DNA from: Moringa oleifera
Lineage: Eukaryota > Streptophyta > Magnoliopsida > Brassicales > Moringaceae
Direction of reading: 5' to 3'
DNA length: 64,000 nucleotides
NCBI GenBank assembly: GCA_021397835.1
Contig: JAJFZO010000407.1
Coordinates: 6,448,001-6,512,000, forward strand
Positions 12,148 to 25,000 of the stretch are shown here, piece after piece. A model generated the notes under the pieces. The model was not told the origin of the DNA and did not search any database. It saw only the letters and a list, made by a program, of their open reading frames with translations. Position 1 is the first letter of the stretch. Each line of letters starts with the position of its first letter. A program made the translations under genes and the position numbers.

Positions 12148-13615
12148 CGCTTCTGTTGGCAGCTGGCCGTCGTCGGAGTAAGGCGGCTGTCACTGTGACA
12201 CTGTGACTGAGTACTGACTGCTGGGTAGGGGTTCTTTTGTTATGCTGTAATAACACTATTAACTGCTTGGGGGTTATCATTTAGTACCCAATCAAAGCCA
12301 TTGAAAACGCCTGTAACAAAAGATTCAAAATGCTCATCTTAGCTTTGCATACACGAGCCACAAAGAAAGAAGTTAGATTTGGGATGCCTAAACTGATTTT
12401 TCACTTTGAATTAATTTTGTTTTCATTTATAATTGAATGGCACAAATAAACCATACTTAATAAAACTGTACAAGACAATTTACATGTTTTACTTAATTAC
12501 TTTGTTTTTTAACTCACAATATCTAAAACCGTTAATTACAAAACACATTTGTATCCTACTATATTATTTTATAAAATTACTTATTTAATTTAAAATTATA
12601 CATATATTTAAAAATTTTATTATTTAAATCTTAATAAAAAAGCAAGTTACTTTAGTTGCAATTAGACAAAAGACTTAATGTAAGGATTCAACGTCATGAG
12701 CGCTCTCCTTTCCCTATTAAAAAAATCTTAATGAAAAAATAATATATTAATTTATATTTATTATAATTATATATAATCAAATATTTAAATATATTTATAA
12801 AATAATTTTAAATATTAATATTAATAGGGCGCGGACTTCGTAGACCTTGCTGTCTTTCTCATCTCTTTCTTTTGAAATTGAAGCCACAGGGTTCGCGCTC
12901 AGCGTCGTGATGATTGACGCCTTCCTTCTTCTCTCTTCCTGTCTGTATCGAAGGTCACCGAGTGTTTATGTTTTGGGGGCTCTTTGAAATTCACGGGCAG
13001 ATTGTTAGTTATAGTGGTAGGTCCGATGCTTGTTGATCCTTTTTTAGTTTTTCTTTTCTCTGAGATGTATCTCTGTGTGCATTGATTCGCGGATGATGGT
13101 TTTGTTTTGCTCGTCTGTTTGAAACTGTATACTTATCCTATTGCTGGTTTCTCATGTTCTACTCTTTCCTATGGAGTGCGATTTAGTGCCTGATAACTTC
13201 TCTTTCATATGGAGTATTAGTGTCTGATAGTCCACTCTACCTGGAGCATAGTCTAGTGTACGATATTCTAGTTTTCTTCTCAAGCATAGTCTAGTTTATG
13301 ATATCTACTCTTTCCTCTGGAGAATTGTTGAGGCATATCAGTTGGCTCACAGGACATGCCGTCTTATATGTTTGTTGAAATGTCCAAGAGAAGGTTTTTG
13401 GTCCTTTGCCCCACTGAAATCAACTGGCATTGCCTTTCAGTGGAAGGTTATAGACAGATAAAATCTATTTCCGATAAATTTCTTCAAATTCTATGTTCTT
13501 CAGTTTGTTTCTTTGTCTTCCTCATATACTATGTTTTCTTTTTTTCATCTGGAAACTTCTACGGAGACTTACATACATGGAAAATAAATTTCTCCACTTC
13601 TCTTTATTGCAGGAT
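12148..13615. promoter_or_regulatory. Divergent promoter region between ALADIN and the PORR gene
   Basis: ALADIN is read leftward and the PORR gene rightward from this 1.4-kb region. The stretch 12400-12830 is extremely AT-rich. A C/T-rich, probably transcribed stretch follows at 12840-12960. The PORR start codon sits four bases after an acceptor (tattgcag, ending at 13612), so the PORR 5' UTR is probably spliced from an exon near 12850-12960. Core promoter positions cannot be fixed from sequence alone. Confidence 0.5.
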
Positions 13616-14947
13616 ATGCTCCTTTTGAAAAGCTTGAGATGCAATATCCTGGAAACCAAAATTCCTCAAGATTCAGTCAGAATCCCATTTGGTCCGTTCA
13701 ACTCAACCACTCAGAAAAGATGGAAAAAACCAGTAGATTCAGCTCAAACTCGCTTGGAAAACAGAACAAGGGACCTCAAACTCGACAAACTCATGATCCA
13801 CCTGAAGAAACTCAATACCATCCTCAACATCCATGAATTGATGTCCAACAGAAAGCGTGGTCCCTTTTTCTCCGTACAGCTGATGTCTCGTTGGAAGAAC
13901 ATCATTGGCCTGAATATTAGTACTGGAGAATTTGTACACAAATACCCACATGTTTTTGAGGTATTTACACACCCCAGCAGGAGAAACTTATGTTGTAGGA
14001 TTAGGAGTAAAATGGTGAATTTGATTAATGAGGAAGAGGAAGTCACTAGAGAGTGTGAGATGGATGCAGTGCGACGGATTAAAAAGTTATTGATGATGTC
14101 AAAGAATGGGACTCTCCATCTTCATGCTTTGAGGTTGATTAGGAGAGAGTTGGGTTTGCCTAAAGATTTTAGGGAGTCGGTAATAGTTAAGTATTCAAAG
14201 GATTTTAGGTTAGTTGATTTGGAAACCGTGGAATTGGTTAGTAGAGATGAGAGTTTGGGTCTGGCTGAGGTTGAAAAATGGAGAAAGAAAGAGTACAAAG
14301 AGAAATGGTTGAGTGAGTTCGAGACAAGGTTTGCATTCCCTATTAATTTCCCAACAGGGTTTAAGATTGAGAGAGGCTTTAGGGAGAAGTTGAAGAATTG
14401 GCAAAGGCTTCGATATTTGAAGCCGTACGAGAGCAAGGAGGTTGTTCAGGTGCGGTCCTGTGGAGGGATTGAGCAGTTTGAGAAGCAAGCAGTTGCGGTT
14501 ATTCATGAGTTGTTGAGCTTAACAGTAGAGAAAATGGTTGAGGTTGAGCGGTTAGCACATTTTAGAAGGGATTTTGGTATGGAAGTTAATGTGCGTGAGT
14601 TACTCTTGAAGCACCCTGGCATCTTTTATATCTCTACTAAGGGCAGCACACAAACTGTTTTTCTTAGAGAAGCATATAGCAAAGGCTGTTTGATTGATCC
14701 AAATCCCATATATATTGTTCGAAGGAAAATGTTGGACCTTGTCTTGCTAGGGCATCGAAATACCAGAGAATTGCTAACTTGGGACGAAATCAAGGGGAGG
14801 AGTAGCGATTCAATCTGCAGTGCAGATAGGGAAGGGACAAGAGATGGAGACTGGGTTATCCCAATTTTTGAAAGTTTTGAAAGGGGAAGTTCTTACTGTA
14901 GTACCAGAGAAATATCTGATTTATCTAAGGAAGATTTAGAAAGGTGA
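13616..14947 (+). CDS. PORR-domain organellar RNA-binding protein (WTF9-like)
   Basis: One coding exon of 443 residues. The start MLLLKSLRCNILETK lies four bases downstream of a clear acceptor. The longer upstream reading (MFFSLFLCLP...) would be intronic. The basic, Ser/Arg-containing N-terminus suits a mitochondrial presequence. The remainder is a plant organelle RNA recognition (PORR) domain. Characteristic stretches are RTRDLKLDKLMIHLKKL, FVHKYPHVFEVFTHP, LHLHALRLIRRELGLP, FRLVDLETVELV and FGMEVNVRELLLKHPGIFY. PORR proteins bind organellar transcripts and promote group II intron splicing. The opening KKPVDSAQTRLENRTRD reminds me most of WTF9 (At2g39120), which acts on mitochondrial rpl2 and ccmFC introns. 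The family is certain; the WTF9 assignment is from memory, about 0.65. Confidence 0.9.
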   Translation: MLLLKSLRCNILETKIPQDSVRIPFGPFNSTTQKRWKKPVDSAQTRLENRTRDLKLDKLMIHLKKLNTILNIHELMSNRKRGPFFSVQLMSRWKNIIGLNISTGEFVHKYPHVFEVFTHPSRRNLCCRIRSKMVNLINEEEEVTRECEMDAVRRIKKLLMMSKNGTLHLHALRLIRRELGLPKDFRESVIVKYSKDFRLVDLETVELVSRDESLGLAEVEKWRKKEYKEKWLSEFETRFAFPINFPTGFKIERGFREKLKNWQRLRYLKPYESKEVVQVRSCGGIEQFEKQAVAVIHELLSLTVEKMVEVERLAHFRRDFGMEVNVRELLLKHPGIFYISTKGSTQTVFLREAYSKGCLIDPNPIYIVRRKMLDLVLLGHRNTRELLTWDEIKGRSSDSICSADREGTRDGDWVIPIFESFERGSSYCSTREISDLSKEDLER

Positions 14948-17480
14948 TGTATTGATTGGGTGATTAATAGTCAACAATATGACGGTTTATGAACAATGTG
15001 ATCTTCCTCAACTCAAGTTGATTGGAACAACGCATGAATGGACATGAAAAAGGCTTCATCCAGAGTTGCTGAAGGGAGGTGCTGTCTGACCTCAATATGT
15101 AATGAGGATTGTATGTCTCATTTCCTTTTCAATGCATGATTTTGCTTGCTAAATGCTGCTACTTTTTCATAGATACAGTTTTGTTCTATATGATGTGTTG
15201 TAGCCATTAAATAGGTTTTTTTGTGGTGATATATTTGTCCCATATTGATGAGCCATTACTTGCAATTACGAAAGATTATAAATCTGAACAAGAATATGGA
15301 CTTATCCAGCTGAACTATATATTTTGTTTTTTGGAATGATGCATTGATATATGATATAGCAACGTGTCCTTTATCTTTGGATTCTGTTTTTATCATTTTA
15401 CTGAGAGCAGGGGACATTATCTGATATACTAACTGTTCCTTGTTTGGTTGATTGACCTGGTGGAAACTGAGAATATGCTTGTTTTTGGCCATTTATTTCC
15501 TGCATTCTGGATTTATCTGCTATCTGATTTACTTTGGTAGTGTTTCTGTGGGAAAGCAAAATTTGTGAACTCGTTGGAAGAGGAAGTCGTACTGTCTAGA
15601 TAGAGTGATTCTGGTACCTCTATGTTTATAGGAGAAGTTTTTGACACTGTTGTATCATTTTTTAAGTGGCAAGTTGTGTTGTGACTGATAAATGCATGCC
15701 GCTCCTGCCTTGGTTTAGCACCTAACTGCCATGCCGATTTCCTTTCTCCTATTATTCTTATTTTGGTGCTTATTACCTATGCCTAGAGCCCAAGCAGATC
15801 AAAAGAGCCGGAAAGAAAATGCATTTCAGAAGTAACATGCTTGATCATCGTCCACAACTAGCGAGCAAGAGAAGCAAATTTTCAAAGAATGGCCAAGTTC
15901 CAAGAGTGTTCATGGAGTTGGAGAAGATCTTGAGGGGAAAAGAAATTGCTGGAGGATCCCATAGATATTGCATGTGGAGGCTAGAAATATGTTTTTATGG
16001 CATGGTAAATAGCTTCTCAATCAAGGGATCTAATCAAGGAAGCCAGACTGGAGTAAGAAGCAATCTCATAATTAGCAATCACGATGGGGAAGTGCAGCCA
16101 TGATCTTTTGGATGAGTGCAACTGAAAGGACACCATCACTGTACACTTTTTGAAACTGTTACAGTTACATGAACTATAGCTCACCAAGCCTTTTGTCTTA
16201 TTTCAGTTTACAGTCTATTTGAAACGGTGAGTGGGGCTAATAAGCTATATGCTATAGAATGGAGTAAGTTTTTTGTTATGAGGTGAGTATGAAGGGGGTC
16301 ATCTTTAAAAGTTGAGACCGAGCATTCCAAGGACTCAAGATAGAGGCTTTTGTACTTGTACTTTTTGCTGCAGGTCTTCTCTGCTGCATTTGGATGGTAA
16401 GAAATCCCTCATTATAGAATGTATTTTCTCCTACACTTAAAATGTTTATTATATCTACTATGACCTAGGCCATGCACCCATTGTGGCAACTGGGAATGGA
16501 ATATATGAAACAAAGTATCTTATATGCAGTCGTAGGGATGGTGCTGGAGGGGCAGGCATAAAAGAGCAAGACCAGCATCTGTGCGGTGGCTAGTGGGTGA
16601 TCATAATTCATCTCCAAAGAAATAAAAGAGATGTGTAAAATGGGAAATAAAGGAGAAGGCAGAAAAATATGTATACTATCTGTGCTTGTGGTAGCTATAC
16701 ATATCGTGGAAGCATATGCTAAATGCTTCTGAAAGCTACAGATGCCGTGAGCGATCCATCAGGTATCAGTGCGATTTGTTTTGACAGAGGAACAAAGCAA
16801 CAGTTGCTTCTATTCTAATATTCCCCTCCCACAGACAGCATGCTAATGTTGTTTAAAAACTCAGGACCTAGTAAATTAAAGCAATTGCTTAGAAAAGATA
16901 TTAAAGCTGCCACTTGGCTCCTTAAGCCCCAGCGATCATGGCATCATTTCATTGGCTCTGCCTTTTCTTTTTTTCTTTTTTTTTTCCTCTCATTAGGGTG
17001 ACAGTGGATAAACACCTCTCCCCCTCCTCCACCCCCACCCCCCCTTTTGAGTAAAAATCAAGGTTTTAATCCTGCAAAAAAAAAAAGGAATAACGAAGCT
17101 GAGAATAGATTCCTTGGCCATATCAATTTCAACATATTGACCATGTTGATGTTCTTTTACATTCTGTCTCCTGTGCAAAATTTAGGTCCAGAGCTCACAT
17201 GTCCAAAAGAAAAATGAATTTAACATAAAGATAATGGTGGCTAAAGCTACAAATGAAGTAATAAAGATTTGGTAAGCAAAGCTAATTCTAGTTTGCCATA
17301 GATCATTTCGTAATTATAAATCATAAGACATCATAGAATAGAGATCAGGCAGCCATATGATACAAGTAATTAAGAGAGATTGGCGTCTACACAAGACACA
17401 AGAAGCTTCATTGGAAAGTGATCTTAAATCCATTGGCAATATAAAAGAAGCATTCCTCTAAGAGCAGCGGCAAGGCCATC
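14948..17480. other. Intergenic region between PORR and HIPP genes
   Basis: The first part is the PORR 3' UTR. A 94-codon ORF at 15819-16103 (+) has no recognisable domain and is probably chance. C-rich and poly(T) patches occur near 16970-17045. I see no gene or RNA in these 2.5 kb. Confidence 0.55.
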
Positions 17481-18148
17481 ATGTTCGGCAGGCGCCATGG
17501 CAGGACTCAATGCTCCAATGCTATGTCTGTGAGTGCTCTCCTCTTTGCTACAAATTCTACTTCTTCTCTCTCTCTCTCTCTCTCTCCCCTCTTTGCTCTT
17601 TCCATATGCCATGCCGCAAGTACATGTAACTAATGGTAATGCATGATGAACTAAATTGGGTGGCTCGATCTTAGATTGTGGAGCTGTTGGTACATATGGA
17701 TTGCCGAGGATGTGAGAAGAGGATTCGAAAAGCCATCTCAAAGATTGAAGGCAAGCCTTCCGTTACTGTCTCTGCATTTGGGTTGTTTCCTACATATGTA
17801 TAAATGGAATGGAAATGAGTTGCAGGAGTTGATAGCTTGGAGATAGACATGGACAAGCAAAAGGTGACGGTAACAGGATATCTGGACCAGAGGAAAGTAC
17901 TGAAGATGGTGAGGAGAACGGGAAGGAAGGCCGAGTTTTGGCCATTCCCTTACGACTCTGAATATTATCCTTATGCGTCGCAGTACTTGGACGAATCAAC
18001 ATACTCATCTTCCTACAACTACTACACCCATGGCTTCAATGAAGCGGTCCATGGATACTTCCCTGACCTCCCATACTCCACGCTCCACGATCAAACTGTT
18101 CATCTTTTCAGCGACGACAATGTTCATGCCTACTGCTCCATTATGTGA
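17481..18148 (+). CDS. Heavy-metal-associated isoprenylated plant protein (HIPP)
   Basis: Three exons, 17481-17528, 17675-17750 and 17826-18148, give 148 residues. Residues 17-80 form one HMA domain (IVELLVHMDCRGCEKRIRK). Its metal-binding pair is C26 and C29, and the domain continues as VDSLEIDMDKQKVTVTGYLD. The protein ends in the CaaX box CSIM, which predicts farnesylation. The Tyr-rich middle (FWPFPYDSEYYPYASQYLDE) is typical of one HIPP subgroup. Such proteins bind soft metals and often attach to membranes. The second intron, 75 nt, uses a GC donor. From memory, Arabidopsis At3g56891, next to ALADIN, is an HMA protein of this type, which agrees with the position here. A TC repeat at 17560-17586 lies in intron 1. 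Confidence 0.92.
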
Positions 18149-18925
18149 TCCATACCCACATCTCTGCAGTATTGCTTAAAGTAACTCCGCACTTCATTTT
18201 CTCTCTCATATGTTAAGGGTTGCTTCAGAAGACAAAAGTACTACTCTTATGTTTTTTTTTCTGTTAATTCCTTTCTCAATATTGATATAGGGGATATCCA
18301 TCTCTATTTTGTTCTAACCCAAATTAGGATATCGATTCGCACTCTGAGTTTAATTAATCATCATAGAGCTCAGTTCAGTTTTTGTATAATACAAAACGAA
18401 TCATTCAAACATTTAAATTAAATAAAATTTAAATCTATCAGATTTTAAATTAGATTTTATCATTCAGAATAAGCCTGTGGCATCTAAAAGCTACTTTATG
18501 AATCTGAAAATCAAAATTTAATAATCAGAAGTTCCTTCATTTTACATGTTTGTCACTACTCATTCTAAAAAAAAAAAAAAACTTTTTATGAGGATTCAAC
18601 AAATATGTTTACTCATAATCACTTTAATGAAAGTCGCAAACAATAAGGGAAAAGTGGTGAAAGCCCGCAATAAAAAAGGCTTAGCTTCATAATATGGGGG
18701 TTGGGCTCCGGCCATCTATAGAAGTCTAAGGTCATTTTGGGCTTAAGACCCAATTTCTCCATTTGTTATTGCACGGAAAAGATCCGAAGAGTAGACCAAC
18801 GGAAGCGGCCATGCCAGCGCCACGAAGTCCTTAGTTTGCCTGCGATTCCATTGGATGAAGCAGCTCGGGAATAGCAGGGAAAAGAAGTAGAAGTCAAATA
18901 GAAGAAAATAAAAGAAAGTGGGAGG
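18149..18925. other. Intergenic region between HIPP and DnaJ genes
   Basis: AT-rich spacer with the HIPP 3' UTR and DnaJ promoter, both genes in the same direction. The last 150 bases are purine-rich and probably 5' UTR. No ORF is supported. Confidence 0.6.
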
Positions 18926-20785
18926 ATGGGTCACTACGAGGTATTGGGTGTAGGGAGGAACGCTACCAAAGAAGAAATAAAGGAAGCCTTTAGGAGATTG
19001 GCGGTGAAGTATCACCCCGATAAGCACTCCCAATCCCCAGAGTCTGTGAAGGAAAATGCCACCCTCCGATTCAAGCAAGTCTCCGAGGCCTACGAGGTCC
19101 TCGCTGACGACCGAAAGCGTGCCTCTTACAATAATCGCACCAACGGACCATATGCCCATAATTCTAGTTCTCGTTATGGTTATGGTTATGGTTATAGTTC
19201 CTATAGAGCTGGCCCCGCTGCTACCTCTTCCTCAAACTCCACCAACATTTTCGACATCGCGCTTCGCTTCTTAACCACGCGTGCCTTTCTTCTCAATCTC
19301 GCCTTTGCAGGGTAAATTTTCCTTTTCTCTCGCTCTCTTTTTTCTTGACCAGTTCATATTTGTTTTCCATTGGAAGCATTAAATCATCAAAAGATTAACC
19401 GACTTAGCCACCGACTCATTGCATCTATCATTCGTGTTAGTGGTAAGCCTTATGTCTTGTTGCACAAAGGAAATGAAGCAAGAAACAAAGGGAAACAGAA
19501 TAATTTCCTCCATTTTCCTTCATTTGCAACTGTCAAATCCTCTCACAAAACCTCAGTTTGTTGGCATGTTGATTCTGACTTCCAGTGTGGACCTTTCTAG
19601 ATTCATAGCATCAAAGGAAATGATATGGATGCAAGTGTCTTAAAGGACTGGTCCTTTATAGTTTTTTTCTTTCTTCATTTAATTGTAATTCTAAGGTTTG
19701 CTTTCTATAGCTGAAGTTATATTTGAAGTGCTTTATTGTATGTAATGGCCCCTTTTTTCTTAGTTGTTGCTTTCGTTTGATGCTATGAATTTAGAAATGT
19801 TGGTCTTAGTGCATTCCCTTCTCAATGGGGGATAGTCAGGAATGTGTCAATTTCCTTGGACATACTTATACTGGATGTCCCTTTTTTTGCAGTTATATAT
19901 TTGTCTTGAGTTAAAGCAATCTTTTCACTGAGAATAAGATCATTGTGATATAATGTTCTTTTTCTTTTCAGTGCTTTAGTTGGTGGGATGATTGTCATTG
20001 ATAGGAGCAGGGAAACATTGTGGAAGATGCATAATCCTGGGGTATGGCTGTCCCTGTTATTGATAGTAGAAACTTGATTATTATTTTTGACGTTCATATT
20101 TTCTGCTGACTCAACTTTTTACACTTGAACCTTATATACACTTAACTTGTCTTTAGGTCTTTATATCTGCGCTATGGCTTTGCTGTCTGGGTAACTCAAC
20201 TCCTTAGCTGCTTTTTAAGATGCAGCAGTGCTTATGCCAGGAAAAAGAAAAAAAAAAAAAAAAGGAAAGGAAACTGCCTTTTAGATACTTAATTAGAGGA
20301 ATTTTGGTTTTCTTCTAATTCTTATCCAGCCTGGCATTTGATTTCATCATCTCTGCCAGAGAATACTTTGGTGGCCTTATAGACTGTATTTGTGAAAATA
20401 TTCTTATGTGATTCTGTTTGTAGCAAGTGAATAGTGCAGCATCATCACAGAGTTAATATGATCCCTGAAGAACTCGTGAGGGTAAAATATCCTCATAAAC
20501 CAGATGTGGAAGAAGACTCATGGTCCTGTTTGGACTTCTTCCTGCACTGTTATTACTCTGTGTTGCTAACTTGATTACTTTTAAAGTTGATGACGTGCTG
20601 GTCTGCAATTAAGCCTGGAATTTACCCTTTTTATATACTTTTTGTTTAGAACAGATGACAGAATTTTCAGCAGATAGGAGCTTTTCTGAAATGGTATTGA
20701 TAAAGTTGATTTTGTGTTTCAGAAGTCATTTGAAGAAGCTATGGAATCGATCGAGAAAGCTAAAACACGTGAAGATAAGATGTAA
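18926..20785 (+). CDS. Small J-domain (DnaJ) protein with a membrane segment
   Basis: Three exons, 18926-19311, 19972-20041 and 20723-20785, give 172 residues. Residues 1-72 are a J domain ([20 protein letters not shown]) with the HPD motif in VKYHPDKHS, the element that stimulates Hsp70 ATPase. A Tyr/Gly/Ser-rich linker follows ([14 protein letters not shown]). Next is a hydrophobic stretch near 118-138 ([20 protein letters not shown]), then a short charged tail ([17 protein letters not shown]). It lacks the zinc-finger and C-terminal domains of classical DnaJ, so it is a type III J protein, likely a membrane-attached Hsp70 co-chaperone. Arabidopsis At2g41000 is a J protein in the region I regard as syntenic. 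The start is the first ATG, in good context (gaggATGG). Confidence 0.92.
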
Positions 20786-22095
20786 AACATAGGCTTGTTG
20801 ATGTTACTGTGCATTTGATAATTGACCTGAGGATTTCCTCTCACCTAGTCAGAGCATCAGGAGTTCCAGAATTATCTAGATTCCTTTGAGTATATTTTCT
20901 TTATCTGTTTCCGTTTCTAAGTAAATGGAGGGTTGAAGGATCCATAAGAAACATATCCTGTTTTGGGGCTCTCGGCAACAGATTGTCACTCCCTGGTTTT
21001 AGCTGCTAGTTGAGGCATTTCTAAAGGAGATGAAAATCAAGCTGGGTGTGGCAAATTGGGACTGCCTCTTGATGCATTATGTGGTTGGTGTGGCTGATGA
21101 ATGCATGGTCTGTATATTGTTCTGTTGACTAGTTCACTGTTCAACCATACACGATCCTTGCTGCTGGTTGCAAGATCCTTGTTGCTGCTGATTGCAAGTT
21201 CCTTGTTGCTGACATACCAAACTGCTGATGGAAGGGATAAAATGGGATGGAGAGTAAGGCAGCACATCACATCAAAAATGTCCATGATCTAGAAAACTTT
21301 CCTTTTGAAAACAATGCTATGTGATACAAGAAAAAAGATACTCAGTATTCTGTAAATATGTGTTGTTGCTGAAAAACCTCAGCTTTCAGTGTCTTGTGCC
21401 CCTATAAGCTGTAAAGCATGTGTTGTTACTGAAAAACCTTCAGCTTCCAGTGTCTTCTGCTCCTATGAGGTGGAATGTTACTTGGAAGAAGCAATATGAG
21501 GATATTGTGGAAGTCATACATGTGTAAGTGAAGCATTCCATTCCGTGTTTGAAAAAGTTGATTGGCAATGCCAATAAAAGAGGTAATAAATGATGATATG
21601 CTACAGAGCCATTAAAAATTCTAAGCAGTTGTCAATCTGACTGTAAACTGGAATATGCCACCCAAGCTCATCAATGGCGTCTTGCATAAGAAGGATCTTT
21701 CTGATGTTTCTTTCTCTTTTGAGTAAGAATATTTTTTACTTACTTTTATAAGGTAAGTGAAATTAAATAAAATTTGATAAGTTATTAAAATGCTTTTACC
21801 ATATACATATATATATATATACACCTTGGCCAGTTAAAAAGAAATGAAAATTGCAATTACAGAAATTTAGGGTTGGAATTGCAGCCAGTTTGTCAGTCCG
21901 CTCATGGAGTGTGCGACCTCAGTCTGACTCTCCGAAAATCTGAAAAATCCACCTCCTGTTTGTGCGCCGTTCTTTCAAATTTTTGCGTTCAGAGTTTATC
22001 ACTATTGTACAGGGTGTTGTCAGTGACGCTTGCTACCTCGCCCAGCGTGATTCTACAGCGACTTCGACTCAAACTTCGAATTTCATAGCCGAAAG
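20786..22095. other. Intergenic region with short tandem duplications
   Basis: The DnaJ 3' flank contains three near copies of a 21-24-base unit (gatccttgctgctggttgcaa) at 21153-21213. A 60-base unit is duplicated at 21360-21406 and 21420-21467. A TA run lies at 21803-21821. The last 250 bases are probably 5' UTR and promoter of the Mpv17 gene. No gene is supported. Confidence 0.6.
21360..21467. repeat. 60-base imperfect tandem duplication
   Basis: Copies at 21360-21406 and 21420-21467 share tgttgtt(g/a)ctgaaaaacct, cagctt and cagtgtctt blocks, with a few substitutions and one inserted base. Confidence 0.85.
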
Positions 22096-25000
22096 ATGGC
22101 GCCAAACCCTGTATCACTAACCCGACCTTCATCACTCGCGTTCCGTTTTGTGGGCCTCACTCGCACTAACAGTTCACATTATTGTTTTCCAGCCCGACTT
22201 CCTGCAAAACCGGTTCAGATTAGTGGCTCTAGGAGCAGTTCTTCATGTTGGTCTTTCAATTATGCTCCTGCAAGTTGTTTCAAGGATTTCCGTGGATTTA
22301 AAGCGGGAGTAGGGCGATTACCTATCGATCACTTTCGGCTTTTTGCGGTCTCGGATGGGGGCTCAGGCGGAACTGGTGGATCTGGAGGCTTTGGAGATGG
22401 GAATTCTGGTGGTAGAAGCGAAGGCAGAGATGGTGGTGCTGGTGGTAATAACTGGTCCTTGCTTTCATGGTAATCAACAGTACATCTTTCTGGTTGTTTC
22501 ATCCCCTGACTGTTCAGTTATTGCCATTGCTCTTTTCCTCCTTATAACCCAACCAAACTACCTTCTTGAATATAAATGAATCTCTTGTAATTGAAAAGTT
22601 TAAGATATAACTATAGAACCACTTTTCCTGTATCTTCTACTTCATTAATCTGCCTTACTAGAGATGGAGCCTTTGCTTAAGGCTAGAGGATCCTGCTTTG
22701 TATAAAATCCAAAAAAAATTGAAGGTTATTTTTTATGCAGGGCTTGTAAATCTCTTGTTTGCATCATTGCATACTGTAATCATGTTTTTGCTTGTACTGT
22801 GTTTATTAATTTGATGTTTTGAGACATTAGGCAAATGAATGAGGACTTAGATAGGCAATGTATTAAAAGTCCTGCGTTTCCATTATTTCTTTTCCTCCTA
22901 AAACAATAATTAACCTCTTAAAATGTCATGTAATTCATCCATTGCCAGTAATGGTATTCATTTATCTGATCGCAAATGTGAGATTTGAGCACTTATCTAT
23001 TGAGATGACAGCATGAATATTTTGATGTAGATTATGCACATATGCTTTGGGATCTGGGATGTGTTGGGGTGAAGGCTCTGTATAATCTTACATATTATGT
23101 TTTTTGAAAATCATAGAATTGATTTTCAAAGAGAATATTTTTATTTTTGTAATTTTAATTGTTAGCAAATTATATCAGAGATAGTATGAGCTTACAGGTG
23201 AAAAAAGAAGGCATTTATTTTAATGAATTATAAAACATCAGCTCACTCCCCCAAAAGGAGAAAAAAATAAAAAAATGAAAAAAGGTAATAGTACCTATTT
23301 AGAATGGAGTTAGTGGGTTCACCTTGGCATTGGTCCTAATGAATTAACATTTGGTGAGATGCAAATCTATAGAGATCTGGTTCAGAATGAATTATCTAGA
23401 ATTTGCCTTTTAAATTATAATCGATCAGTTGCCAAGGGTATGGGTGAATAGATGCCTTTCATTGCACTGTATAAAGAAGCATCTTGCTTATTCTTAGCCA
23501 AAGGCAATTTAAATTAATTCATTTTTACATTGTGTTTTAGTTTATGTGTATCTCCATGCTTGTTCTAGCTGTTATTCTTATTAACTATTTCTTATGTTGG
23601 ATATGAAATAGTTCTTAATCACTTTTTTTTTAATCAGAAACAAAATCTTATTAGTATAAATGGAGCAGCAAGGGGTGCTGCCCTTTACAAATTTAATTAC
23701 ATAGTAGGAGTTCTAATAACTCCACCAGTGCCATTTACACCATAGTTACCCGTTCCCCAAAAATTCAAAATCAACCCTAATCTCTCCTTGATCATCTCAA
23801 GTGATGTTTCCACCTCCTCAAAAGTTCTTTTGTTCCTTTCCCTCCACACCGACCAAAAAATGGCTAAAGGAATTAGCCTTACTCTTTCTTCTTGGCTTTA
23901 GGCACAAATAGAAATAGCTCTTAATCACTTAATGGCTCTTCAAATAACTACTAGAACATGATTCACATTCTTCAACTTGACTGTTATTGTTTCAGGTATT
24001 TGGCCCTTCTTGCAAAGTACCCTGTGTCAACAAAAGCTATAACATCTGCACTTTTGACTTTCATTGGAGATTTGATCTGCCAGGTGACTTTCTTTAAATA
24101 GAAACTATTGATTTGTGTTTGCCTTCCCTTGTTATTCTTGTTTGGTTTTCAATTTTGACTATATTATCAATTCCGTGTGGTGTGAACTTGGCTAGATAAA
24201 ATGGAACCTTATGTTTTTTTTTTTTCTGCTCTGAAAAATTTAAGCAGACGGCTGCAGTTAAACCAAATTGACCTGGTGAGCCAGTTTATATTGAATGAAC
24301 AAAATTACTTCAATTTGGTTCCTGTGAAGTCCTATGGAAAACTGTTTTCTTATCTGTAGAAGTCGGTGAACTGAGATGCACATGGATATGTTGATCACTG
24401 AGGCCCTAAAGAAGAATACCTGCTGGTTTATTGGTTGTATAAATTATTAGGTTCACTATCTTGCAACTATAAAATAACATCAGTTTCCAATCTGCTGTGC
24501 TGGCTTGTTTCTTAGTCTGTGTTTCATGATTGGCTATAAAATGATGGTTGCTTTTGACTGCATTAGAGGGATTATTGAGCTCTTATTTCTTTTTTGAAAA
24601 TCCCTTGAGCTGCATAAACCTTTTTAACCCTCTCACATCTCCCATTGAACTGGAAATATTATATTAAAGTCTTAATGTAATTAGCACCAGAGATCATAGA
24701 TATAACTAATATGGATTAGGTCCTCGTTACTTGATCTAATAGGTGATATTCCATATTTGTCCCTTTATTATGGTTAGTTAAGAGAGTGATAGTTGAAGGA
24801 TTTCATATTATGTCATGTGTCCATTTTTTAATACTATGTTGCAAGAGATGGAGACTGAAGGTGTTAAAACTTCATGTTGTTTTTGATTGTGTGAAATATA
24901 ACACTGCAAACAAGTTATGTTGCTAGTGTAATGTTGTTGTACTGAATGATTGTCCGTTTTTAGATCTTACTTTTCCATTTCACTTCCTACCCTTGTCATG

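Noticed and set aside
13493..13615. Extended N-terminus of the PORR protein (MFFSLFLCLP)
   Set aside because: A strong acceptor (tattgcag) lies just before the ATG at 13616, and the upstream part is T-rich, as in an intron.
15819..16103. 94-codon plus-strand ORF downstream of the PORR gene
   Set aside because: No recognisable domain or splice partners; probably 3' flank.
18743..19159. 138-codon minus-strand ORF over the DnaJ start
   Set aside because: Antisense to the well-supported J domain; hydrophobic aromatic runs reflect the purine-rich sense leader.
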